DNA from: CAWAVN01 sp963844315
Lineage (GTDB): Bacteria; Planctomycetota; Planctomycetia; Planctomycetales; Planctomycetaceae
Direction of reading: 5' to 3'
NCBI GenBank assembly: GCA_963844315.1
Contig: CAWJOC010000005.1
Location: 186,001-250,000, forward strand
DNA length: 64,000 nt
The notes under the pieces were generated by a model. It saw only the letters and a program-made list of their open reading frames with translations. It searched no databases and was not told the origin of the DNA. A program made the position numbers and the translations under genes. Positions 51,624-58,781 of this stretch are shown in pieces. The first letter of the stretch is position 1; each line of letters begins with the position of its first letter.

Positions 51624-51664
51624 TAAAACAAAAAACCGACGATCGTTTGTCAAGATTCGTCGGT
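51624..51664 (-). terminator. Rho-independent terminator of the small cytochrome gene
   Basis: The stem ACCGACGA / TCGTCGGT (51635-51664) is followed on the minus strand by TTTTTTGTTTT. It lies 27 bases after the stop at 51691. Confidence 0.82.
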
Positions 51665-51690
51665 CTGTAAGGTTGAATGCCACGGGCTGG

Positions 51691-52065
51691 CTACTCGTTT
51701 TTCCCTGGCAGGGTTCCGGCTTTGATGAGGTCGCCGAACGTTTTGCCTTCCGCCGCGCTGTTTTCGGTTTCAATGGTGGAGAGGGCCTTCATGATGTCGT
51801 CGTTTTTGATGACGTTTTTCGCGTTCAGGGCTTTCTCCAAAGCCTGGCCGAAATCATTGCGGGCTTTTTTCATTTGCGCGGCCCCTGGAGGATGGCAGAC
51901 CCCGCATTTGACTTTCGCGACTTCCCCCACCAATCCGGGATACTTCTGCTCGAACATTTCTTTGTACTTGGGCCGGGCCTCCACTTGGGTGGGAGAGCCT
52001 GCTACCCAAACCAAGGCGACCAACCCCAAAATCCCCGCGCTCACTCCATAATTGACGGTCGTCAT
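51691..52065 (-). CDS. Small periplasmic c-type cytochrome-like protein
   Basis: 124 residues from the ATG at 52065 (MTTVNYGVSAGILGLVALVW), with GGAGG upstream. One haem site, VKCGVCHPPG (CxxCH). The rest is charged and helical (KKARNDFGQALEKALNAKNV, KALSTIETENSAAEGKTFGD). The second gene at 52194 encodes a clear paralog with the same RPKY...KTFGDL frame, so this is a tandem duplication. No distal Met is obvious. An electron carrier or haem sensor in the periplasm is inferred; the partner is unknown. Confidence 0.75.
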   Translation of the reverse strand: MTTVNYGVSAGILGLVALVWVAGSPTQVEARPKYKEMFEQKYPGLVGEVAKVKCGVCHPPGAAQMKKARNDFGQALEKALNAKNVIKNDDIMKALSTIETENSAAEGKTFGDLIKAGTLPGKNE

Positions 52066-52193
52066 TTCGCTCCTCCGTGAATTTCTTATGTGTTTGCAGA
52101 ACCAGAGCAGTTCCGTGGTGGGAACGGCAAGACCACCCCTTGGAGGATGGCCTTGCCCAACCGTGTCCATAACCGGCTTTTGAAAAGCCGCGA

Positions 52194-52573
52194 TTATTCT
52201 TCTTTGACGGGAAGTTGGCCGGCATCAGCAAATCGCCAAACGTTTTGCCGTCTTCGGGGCTTTTTTCTTTTTCGACTTTGCCCATGGCTTCAATGATGGC
52301 TGTATCCATCATGACGTTCTGCTTGCCGAGGGCTTTGCCCAGGGCTTGGGCGTAAACGTTGCGTTTTTCCTTGTCCATTTTGCCTTCGGCGTCTTTGCCG
52401 TGGCAGGCAAAGCACGTGATCTTGTTGCTGGCGGCGACTTTTTCGTAATTCTTTTGGAACACGGTGCGGTATTTCGGGCGTGCTTCCACGGTGTTGCCGG
52501 AATACAAGATGGCCCCCGCCAGTAATGCGGCCAAGGCGAACACAGTGGACTTCTTCCAAGACTTCTTCTGCAT
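52194..52573 (-). CDS. Paralogous small c-type cytochrome-like protein (frame break near 52225)
   Basis: Start at the ATG at 52573 (MQKKSWKKSTVFALAALLAG), GGAG upstream. The haem site is ITCFACHGKDAEGK (CxxCH). The sequence parallels its neighbour: ARPKYRTVFQKNYEKV versus ARPKYKEMFEQKYPGL, and NVYAQALGKALGKQNVMMD versus NDFGQALEKALNAKNVIKN. Just after GKTFGDLL the frame breaks; the other frame ends DAGQLPVKEE then TAA at 52194-52196, matching the partner's KAGTLPGKNE end. The two genes form a tandem minus-strand pair; this one is upstream. Confidence 0.7.
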
Positions 52574-53055
52574 TAACAATCTCCCATGGATTGAATTGGG
52601 GCCTGGCAAGGAAGCTCACCCGAATCAAAGGGGATTCTCATTGCCCACGCGGTTTCGACATCGACAAACGTGAATTTGCCAGGCCAAGACACCCAATTAT
52701 TAGAATAGCGGGTTTCACGCCTGTCAACCGTGCCATACGGTTCTTCCCCCACATAGGCATCAGTCCGCACCCGGCGTGCCAGTCGAAACGGCTCTGTGGG
52801 CTGACTTTTCTTTTGGGCGGAAATTCCTGAGACCAGGTTTCGCATCTTTCCCAAACCCTCCCGGTGAGGAGGCCAAAACCGGCATGGATCGAACTTTTGA
52901 GCGTCGTTGAAAACTCCTAGGGACTTGGTGTATGTTGCAACACATCCCGTTTGACAATCGCGATTGCAGTTTTCACAACGCGGTTTTCCCGTCGATCGAA
53001 GGTGGTTCATTTCCTGGATGTTTCGCACTCTAATCTTGGGATGGAAGTTGTCGCC
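52574..53055. other. Divergent intergenic region, no gene seen
   Basis: About 480 bases between the cytochrome pair (-) and the sulfatase (+). Several frames are open on both strands, but none shows a signal peptide, membrane pattern or known motif. The promoters of both flanking genes must lie here. Confidence 0.35.
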
Positions 53056-54343
53056 ATGAGAGTTTACTTCGTTCTGTCCGCCCTGCTTTGGGGCTTGGGA
53101 ATCGCGGGATTTTCCGCAGTGGTGAAAGCCGAGAGCGAAAGCCAACCGCCCAACGTGGTGATGATCATTTCCGATGACCAGGCGTGGACGGATTTTGGCT
53201 TTATGGGGCATGAAGTCATCAAAACCCCGCATTTGGACCGTCTCGCGGCGGCCAGCGCGACGTTTCCGCGGGGTTACGTTCCCAATAGCCTTTGCCGACC
53301 CAGTTTGGCCACGATGCTGACCGGGCTTTATCCCCATCAGCACAAAATCCCTGGGAACGATCCGCGCGGAGCCGTGGACCGGCGGGAAATGCTCCGGCAC
53401 GTCCACCGCTTAAACACTTTGCCGAAACTGCTCAAGGAAAAAGGCTACGTCAGTTTTCAATCTGGCAAATGGTGGGAAGGCGACCCAGTGAAGGACGGCG
53501 GATTTTCGGCGGGCATGACCCACGGCGACCCATCCAAAGGCGGCAGGCATGGGGATTTGGGCTTAAAAATCGGACGCCAAGGCATGCAGCCAATCTTCGA
53601 TTTCATCGACCAGGCCGGCGACAAGCCGTTTTTCGTTTGGTATGCCCCGATCATGCCCCATTCCCCGCATACGCCGCCCAAGCGATTGCTCGACAAATAC
53701 TCGGCTCCGGGCAAATCGGAGCATGTCGCCAAATACCATGCGATGTGCGAATGGTTCGATGAGACCTGCGGCCAATTGCTAGGTTACCTGGATCAGAAGA
53801 ATCTCGCGGAAAATACGCTGGTGGTCTTCGTCACGGACAACGGGTGGATTCAGGATCCCAACTCGCCGCAGCTATGCCCCCAAGAGCAAACGCTCACAGT
53901 ACGATGGAGGGATCCGCACGCCCATCATGCTCCGCTGGCCAAAACGCATCAAACCCAATCGCTACGAACAGACATTGGTCAGCAGCATTGATCTGGTTCC
54001 CACAATCCTCGCCGCTGCCGGTTTGGAACCTGCCGAGGAATTGCCGGGGCTCAATTTGCTGGAGGTTGTTCAAAAGGACGGCAAAACGGCTCGGCCAATG
54101 CTGTTCGGAGAGATTTTCGAGCACGACGTCGCCAACATCGATCAGCCTGCCGAAAGCCTGCTCTACCGCTGGGGCATTGAGGGGAATTGGAAATTGATTC
54201 TTTCCAAAGATGCCCAGATTTCGGATGAGTTATACAATTTGAAAGAAGATCCGCACGAAACCAAAAACCTGGCTCAGAAACACCCGGAAATCGTGGAACG
54301 GCTCAAAAACCAGATCGACCAGTGGTGGGACGGGAAATCATAA
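53056..54343 (+). CDS. Secreted sulfatase-family protein with unusual active-site motif (frame break near 53870)
   Basis: Signal peptide (MRVYFVLSALLWGLGIAGFS; ATG at 53056, an in-frame ATG at 53041 is possible). Sulfatase S1 hallmarks: NVVMIISDDQAWTDFGFMGH (metal Asp pair), HLDRLAAASATFPRGYV, then the active-site block NSLCRPSLATMLTGLYPHQH. The canonical formylglycine motif is C/S-x-P-x-R; here it is C-R-P-S-L, lacking the last Arg. SFQSGKWWEGDP and the second metal site VVFVTDNGW are present. After the shift: YAPKSKRSQYDGGIRTPIML, then SSIDLVPTILAAAGLEPAEE. It likely acts on sulfated polysaccharides outside the cytosol. Confidence 0.78.
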
Positions 54344-54368
54344 AGCGCGTGTTTTGAGGAGTGCGACG

Positions 54369-54686
54369 ATGCCGATGGAAATGATCTATTTCACCGCCGC
54401 CAACCGCGAGGATGTGCTGCGAATTGGGCGAGCGTTGGTGGAATACCGCCTAGCCGCGTGCGTGAACGTGCTGGGAGAAATCACATCCATCTATCGTTGG
54501 GATGGAGCGATTCAGGAGGGAACCGAAGTCGCTGCCATCGCCAAGACTTCGAGCGAGAAGGTTTCGGAAGTCATCAACTTGGTGAAGGCGATGCATTCCT
54601 ACACCTGCCCGTGCGTGATTTCCTGGCCCATTTCAGCGGGCAATCCGGCTTTTCTGGAATGGATCGAAGAGGAAACCCGGTCTTGA
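54369..54686 (+). CDS. cutA: CutA1 divalent-cation tolerance protein
   Basis: 105 residues from the ATG at 54369 (MPMEMIYFTAANREDVLRIG), with GAGGAG at a good distance; the preceding gene ends 25 bases upstream. Conserved CutA features: YRLAACVNVLGEITSIYRWD, AIAKTSSEKVSEVINLVKAM and HSYTCPCVISWPISAGNPAF, ending LEWIEEE. CutA forms a very stable trimer in the cytosol and is linked to copper tolerance; its molecular role is not settled. The frame is intact. Confidence 0.9.
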   Translation: MPMEMIYFTAANREDVLRIGRALVEYRLAACVNVLGEITSIYRWDGAIQEGTEVAAIAKTSSEKVSEVINLVKAMHSYTCPCVISWPISAGNPAFLEWIEEETRS

Positions 54687-54773
54687 ACATCGCAGGGGCG
54701 CAGCAAAGAAGGTTTCGCAAAGGACAAAACCTCTGCGAAACCTTGGGGTTTTAAGTTGGTCCGGGAGAAAGAC

Positions 54774-54959
54774 TTAATCTTCTTCCGGCGGCGGGGCGAG
54801 GATGCGGCCCATGTAAAACCCGCAAGTGGGGCAGACGACGTGCGAGGGGCGTTTGGTTCCGCATTGGGGACAACCGCTCAATTGCGGAGCATGGGCTTTT
54901 TGATGGGTTCGGCGCTTTCGCCCGCGTTGCTTGGAATGTCTACGCTTTGGGACGGCCAT
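54774..54959 (-). CDS. rpmF: 50S ribosomal protein L32
   Basis: 61 residues: MAVPKRRHSKQRGRKRRTHQ, the signature start of bL32, followed by a zinc-binding CxxC...CxxC arrangement at Cys30, Cys33, Cys43 and Cys46. It is a basic structural protein of the large subunit near the peptidyl-transferase region. In many bacteria rpmF sits with yceD and plsX/fabH; here it stands alone, convergent with cutA. The Cys-containing form is zinc-dependent. Confidence 0.93.
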   Translation of the reverse strand: MAVPKRRHSKQRGRKRRTHQKAHAPQLSGCPQCGTKRPSHVVCPTCGFYMGRILAPPPEED

Positions 54960-55096
54960 TGGGAGCTACCTCACTTATGTCCAATTTCTGACGTTACGTT
55001 TGAAACGGAAGTTTTAGCAAACTTTGCAGCGGATGAAAACCGTATCGAGGTGCAATGGCAGGGGATTTTTCGGAAATTGAGGGGTGAACGCTGGCC

Positions 55097-55140
55097 AAAA
55101 AGCGAAACGGCTCCCGGATTTAGAAATCCGGAAGCCGTTT
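55097..55140 (-). terminator. Terminator of the Cys-rich protein gene
   Basis: A 14- to 16-base stem, AACGGCTTCCGGATTT / AAATCCGGGAGCCGTT on the minus strand, is followed by CGCTTTTTGG. It lies about 65 bases after the Cys-rich gene's stop. Confidence 0.7.
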
Positions 55141-55205
55141 TCGTTACTGGGATTGCGTGACCCCATCTTTCGCAAGACAGGTTTCGTCAGCAATTTCGTC
55201 GTCGG

Positions 55206-56183
55206 TTAGTTCGGAGCGCCGAACAAGTCGCCCAAGCGGTTTTGACGGAGAGATTGCTCGCCGTTGTTCCGGGTGGGATAGTAGGCATTGGCGGGATCTT
55301 CGGTCGCCGGTTTGGCTTCGGGCATGGGCTTCACAGCCGGGGCCGGTTTGGCTTCGGGCATGGGAACCGCCATGGGCATCGGTTTCGCTTGCGGCATGGG
55401 TTGGACGTGCGGGATGGGCTGGCCCTGTGGGATGGGCTGGCCCTGCGGGATGGGCTGGGCATACGGCATCGTCGGCTGAACCGCCGGTTTGTAGTGGATG
55501 GGTCCATGAGCCGGGGCACAGGCCGGGGCGCAGGTCGTCGCGCAGCTAGAGCCGCAAGAAGTTTTCTTCCTCTTGAAGCAATCGAACAGGCCGCAAGATT
55601 TCTTGGGTCCGGTGGCACAGCCCGAGGTCGTGCAGGCCGATTTGCCAATCGGGCCGCACACCGAACTGGGCGCACAGCTTGAGCCGCAAGCGGGATTCTT
55701 GTTGCACTTGAAGCAATCAAACAGACCTCGTTTCGGGGCCGAGCCGCAACCGCTGGGGGCGCAGCTCACCGGGGTGGTGCAGACCGGTTTGGTCACCGGG
55801 CCGCATACCGATTTGGGAGCGCAGCTCGAGGCGCAAGAGGATTTCTTGCACTTGAAGCAATCAAACAAGCCTCTTTTGGGTGCGGATGTGCAACCGTTGG
55901 GAGCGCAGCTCACCGGAGCGGCGCAGGCCGGTTTGGCAGCCGGGCCGCAAATTCCATTGGGACCGCAGGTCGTCCCGCAATTCGAGGATTTTTTCCCCGA
56001 AAGGCAATCGAACAAACCGCATTTCTTCTTGGGTTGCGTTGCGCAAGCCACGGGCGGATTGCAAGATTTCGTCGTGGCACACGCATTGCCGTTATGTGAG
56101 CCGAATAAGCCCGCAGCCGACACCGCGCTGGCCAATCCCAGCGAGGCCACCGTGGCCAGACTCATGCTACGAATCCATTTCAT
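55206..56183 (-). CDS. Secreted Cys-rich repeat protein with Pro-rich tail
   Basis: 325 residues from the ATG at 56183 (MKWIRSMSLATVASLGLASA, signal peptide; GGAG upstream). The mature part contains four repeats of about 45 residues built on a K-x-GLFDC motif (KKCGLFDCLSGKK, KRGLFDCFKCKK, KRGLFDCFKCNK, KSCGLFDCFKRKK), each with Cys pairs such as CGPNGICGP or SCAPSGCGS. The tail is Pro/Gln/Met-rich (QPIPQGQPIPQGQPIP, then KPMPMAVPMPEAK). More than 40 cysteines are present. No enzyme motif is visible. A disulfide-rich or metal-binding surface protein is inferred. Confidence 0.75.
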   Translation of the reverse strand: MKWIRSMSLATVASLGLASAVSAAGLFGSHNGNACATTKSCNPPVACATQPKKKCGLFDCLSGKKSSNCGTTCGPNGICGPAAKPACAAPVSCAPNGCTSAPKRGLFDCFKCKKSSCASSCAPKSVCGPVTKPVCTTPVSCAPSGCGSAPKRGLFDCFKCNKNPACGSSCAPSSVCGPIGKSACTTSGCATGPKKSCGLFDCFKRKKTSCGSSCATTCAPACAPAHGPIHYKPAVQPTMPYAQPIPQGQPIPQGQPIPHVQPMPQAKPMPMAVPMPEAKPAPAVKPMPEAKPATEDPANAYYPTRNNGEQSLRQNRLGDLFGAPN

Positions 56184-56825
56184 AGTTCCATGTCTCCTTC
56201 CCTTGGGACTGTTCCGAGAACCGTCTGACCAATCCGCGAACGTGGGCACAGGTGGTGGCATGAGGCGGACAATATGAAGACCGCGGTACGCTCCACTCCA
56301 ACCGCCCTAGACTCCAACCGCCTGGTTCCCTAAAGAACCCCCCGTTCGGTTCAGGCTGGACGGCGAAAACGTTTTCGCCTCGTTGGCCGAGACTTGACAT
56401 CCGGCGGGATTTGCGATTTGCGGAGACTCCGCGTTCCTTTCGCTCGTCCAAAACACCGGCCATACTCTTAAAAGGTATTGCCCTGCGGGTTGAGATTCTG
56501 CGGGGCTGGAGGAAGGTATCGGCGAGTCCTCGGAAACCCCTTGAGCATCTCAAGTCGAGAAATGCCAAAATAGTTACGGCGATTCTTCAAACGATTGTCC
56601 CTAACACTCTGCCTGGGAAAGTTGGGAAAAGCCTGCCGGGGGAATTCCCCGCGCAATCGGCAAATTCGTTAGGAATTGGGGGAGAATGCGGAAGCTCGAT
56701 AAGGGACGGGCGAAAAGTGGGGATCTGTCGAATGTCGTTCTGGTTCGGTCTTTTCCACCTGGGTAACAAACGGACGTTCCCTGAGTGGGATTTCGATACC
56801 AAGCCGTTTCACGGCATTTCGCGTA
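56184..56825. other. Intergenic region, no gene seen
   Basis: About 640 bases between the start of the Cys-rich gene and the end of the kinase gene, both minus strand. A plus-strand frame (56411-56911) lacks any motif and runs into the kinase 3' end in antisense, so it is not accepted. The Cys-rich gene's promoter should lie here. Confidence 0.4.
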
Positions 56826-58484
56826 CTACCGGGGAGGCAGCCCCAACAGCGATTGGTAAAACGACCGCAGAAAATTCCGCTCGGTCTTGGGGCTGTCCTG
56901 AAAATGCGTGATGATCCGCACAAGCAAGACCCAGATCAGGGAGACCAACAAAACAGCGAAGGTGATCCCCACAACTAAGCCGGCGGCCCGGTATTCCAAA
57001 CTGGTGACATTGGAATGCGCGACGACGAGATCGAGCGGCGTTTGGAAAAACAGAACGACGTGCACAATCCCGTAGATCGCCAGGAGGATCGCCAGCAAAT
57101 CGGCTCGTGCTCCAAAGATGGGACGAAACACCGCCAAGAACAAGATGCCGCCCGCCGCCACCAAGACCCAGTAATTTTCCACCCGAATCGCGTCAAATTG
57201 CGTGAGTGTGTCGAAGCCGTCAAACCCTTGAGGCACGGTGTATGTCACTTGTTGTTGCACCCCGAATGGGTGGCGCTCGATTCGGTGTTGTTGCGTTTGA
57301 CCCACCGCCCAGTCGGTATTGACCATGCCCAAGATGAGGAAGAAGCCTGCCATCGCGCCCCAAGGGAGTTTCAAAAGGCCCTGCCAGACAGCTTTCGCCG
57401 CCGAGACAAATTCATTTCGCAGCCATTGAAGCGTGCCGCGAACCGGCTGCCCGGGCCAATATTCTGAGGCGAACTCGCGGAGCATGGCTTCCCAGCGCTT
57501 ATATCCGCCCGCTTGCCCATCGCGGGCCATGCTATTGGCCCAAGCCGTGGGGGAAATTCCCGAAATCACCGGAGCCAACGCCGTCTGGATTTGTCGCGCT
57601 TCTTGATACCTCTTGGCCGGATCGCGGTGCAAGGCTTTATGGATCACATCATCCACGACCGGCGACAATTTCGTCAGGGTGGAAGGCGGATCGAATTTGC
57701 CGACCGGCAACCGTCCGGTGAGCATTTCGTAACCCACGACGCCCAAGGCGTAGATGTCCGCGCGATGATCCACGTTTTGCGGGGATTCCCACTGCTCCGG
57801 GGCCATGTAATGCGGTGTGCCCAACGCTTGGCGGGTCAGGGTAAGGGTCGGATTGATGGCGGAGGGATACGCCAGTTTGGCCAAACCGAAGTCCGCGAGC
57901 TTCACGTGCCCCCGGCGGTCGAAGAGAATGTTTTCCGGTTTAATGTCCCGATGGACGACGCCTTGCGCGTGGGCATAGTCCAAAGCACCTGCCAAGGCGG
58001 CAATCACATCCAAAGAGTGTGGCGTTTCCAGCCCGCCCGTCCGCAGGATCTCCCTGAGATTCATGCCATCCACGTATTCCATCACCAGGTACGAAAACTC
58101 CCCGGCTTGCCCGAAGTCGTGAATGGTGACGATATTCGGATGGGACAGCTTCGCGAGCATCCGGGCTTCGCGGGCAAACCGCTCGGCAAAGGCGGCGTCC
58201 TGGCTGAGTTCCACCGGGAGGATTTTCAAGGCGACAATCCGATCCAGATGCTTCTGCCGGGCTTTATAAACACAGCCCATCCCGCCGTAGCCGATCGGGG
58301 CCAGGATTTCCAAATCGGGAAACCGTTCCGCGAGCAGTCCCAAGGTCGGGGGAACAAACCGCCCCGCCTCGCCGCCACTACTCCCTACGGCGGAGTCCAT
58401 TTGAGGGCTTAGGCCCAACTCCAAAAGCTTCGCCGCGCTGAGCGATTCCACCGACAATTCCGCAGACGATTGCTGTTCCGCCAT
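56826..58484 (-). CDS. Membrane Ser/Thr protein kinase
   Basis: 552 residues, intact frame. After a short N-terminal region, the Hanks kinase domain (about 60-320) is complete: IGYGGMGCVYKARQ, VALKILP lysine, HRDIKPENILFDRRG, DFGLAKL, GTPHYMAPEQW and ALHRDPAKRYQEARQIQ. The C-terminal part has three transmembrane helices (WGAMAGFFLILGMVNTDWA; WVLVAAGGILFLAVF; GLVVGITFAVLLVSLIWVLL), with a short loop between them. It phosphorylates Ser/Thr of cytosolic substrates; the C-terminal membrane domain may sense envelope state. It is expressed apart from the Toprim gene upstream, with a hairpin between. Confidence 0.87.
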   Translation of the reverse strand: MAEQQSSAELSVESLSAAKLLELGLSPQMDSAVGSSGGEAGRFVPPTLGLLAERFPDLEILAPIGYGGMGCVYKARQKHLDRIVALKILPVELSQDAAFAERFAREARMLAKLSHPNIVTIHDFGQAGEFSYLVMEYVDGMNLREILRTGGLETPHSLDVIAALAGALDYAHAQGVVHRDIKPENILFDRRGHVKLADFGLAKLAYPSAINPTLTLTRQALGTPHYMAPEQWESPQNVDHRADIYALGVVGYEMLTGRLPVGKFDPPSTLTKLSPVVDDVIHKALHRDPAKRYQEARQIQTALAPVISGISPTAWANSMARDGQAGGYKRWEAMLREFASEYWPGQPVRGTLQWLRNEFVSAAKAVWQGLLKLPWGAMAGFFLILGMVNTDWAVGQTQQHRIERHPFGVQQQVTYTVPQGFDGFDTLTQFDAIRVENYWVLVAAGGILFLAVFRPIFGARADLLAILLAIYGIVHVVLFFQTPLDLVVAHSNVTSLEYRAAGLVVGITFAVLLVSLIWVLLVRIITHFQDSPKTERNFLRSFYQSLLGLPPR

Positions 58485-58598
58485 GGGTTCGCTCCCAAAT
58501 GGTATGGCCCGAAAATCATCTCTCCTTTATTCAATAAAGGAAAGTTTTGCGGAAGTTACAAGAAATCTTTGGAATTTCGGGATTTCACATCGCGAGAC

Positions 58599-58663
58599 AA
58601 GGTGGCACAGACATTCCTGTCGGTGTTGTCGATCTGCACAGACAGGAATGTCTGTGGCACCTT
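58599..58663. repeat. Inverted repeat, family G
   Basis: The arm at 58599-58621 (core GGCACAGACATTCCTGTC) and the inverted arm at 58641-58663 match over 23 bases with one mismatch. It lies between the Toprim protein and the kinase. Confidence 0.8.
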
Positions 58664-58706
58664 CAGATTGGGACTCGATGTTTTGTTGGGAGTTCTCAAT
58701 AACGCA

Positions 58707-58744
58707 CAAAGTCCGCCCGACAAACGGATGCCGGGCGGACTTTG
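58707..58744 (-). terminator. Hairpin terminator after the Toprim gene
   Basis: A perfect 13-base stem, CAAAGTCCGCCCG / CGGGCGGACTTTG, with a 12-base loop lies 38 bases downstream of the Toprim protein stop at 58782. The T tract is short (no long run), so its strength is uncertain. Confidence 0.55.
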
Positions 58745-58781
58745 TTGCGGGGTGGATCGCTCTGGGGCGATGTTTTTTCGT

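Noticed and set aside
52573..53406. 277-residue minus-strand frame upstream of the cytochrome pair
   Set aside because: It is antisense to the sulfatase start and shows no domain, membrane pattern or start signal.
55242..55682. Long plus-strand Gly/Arg/His-rich frames opposite the Cys-rich gene
   Set aside because: They are antisense shadows of the repeats in 55206-56183; the minus-strand frame has a signal peptide and ordered Cys repeats.
56411..56911. 166-residue plus-strand frame downstream of the kinase
   Set aside because: No motif, no ribosome-binding site, and it overlaps the 3' end of the kinase in antisense.
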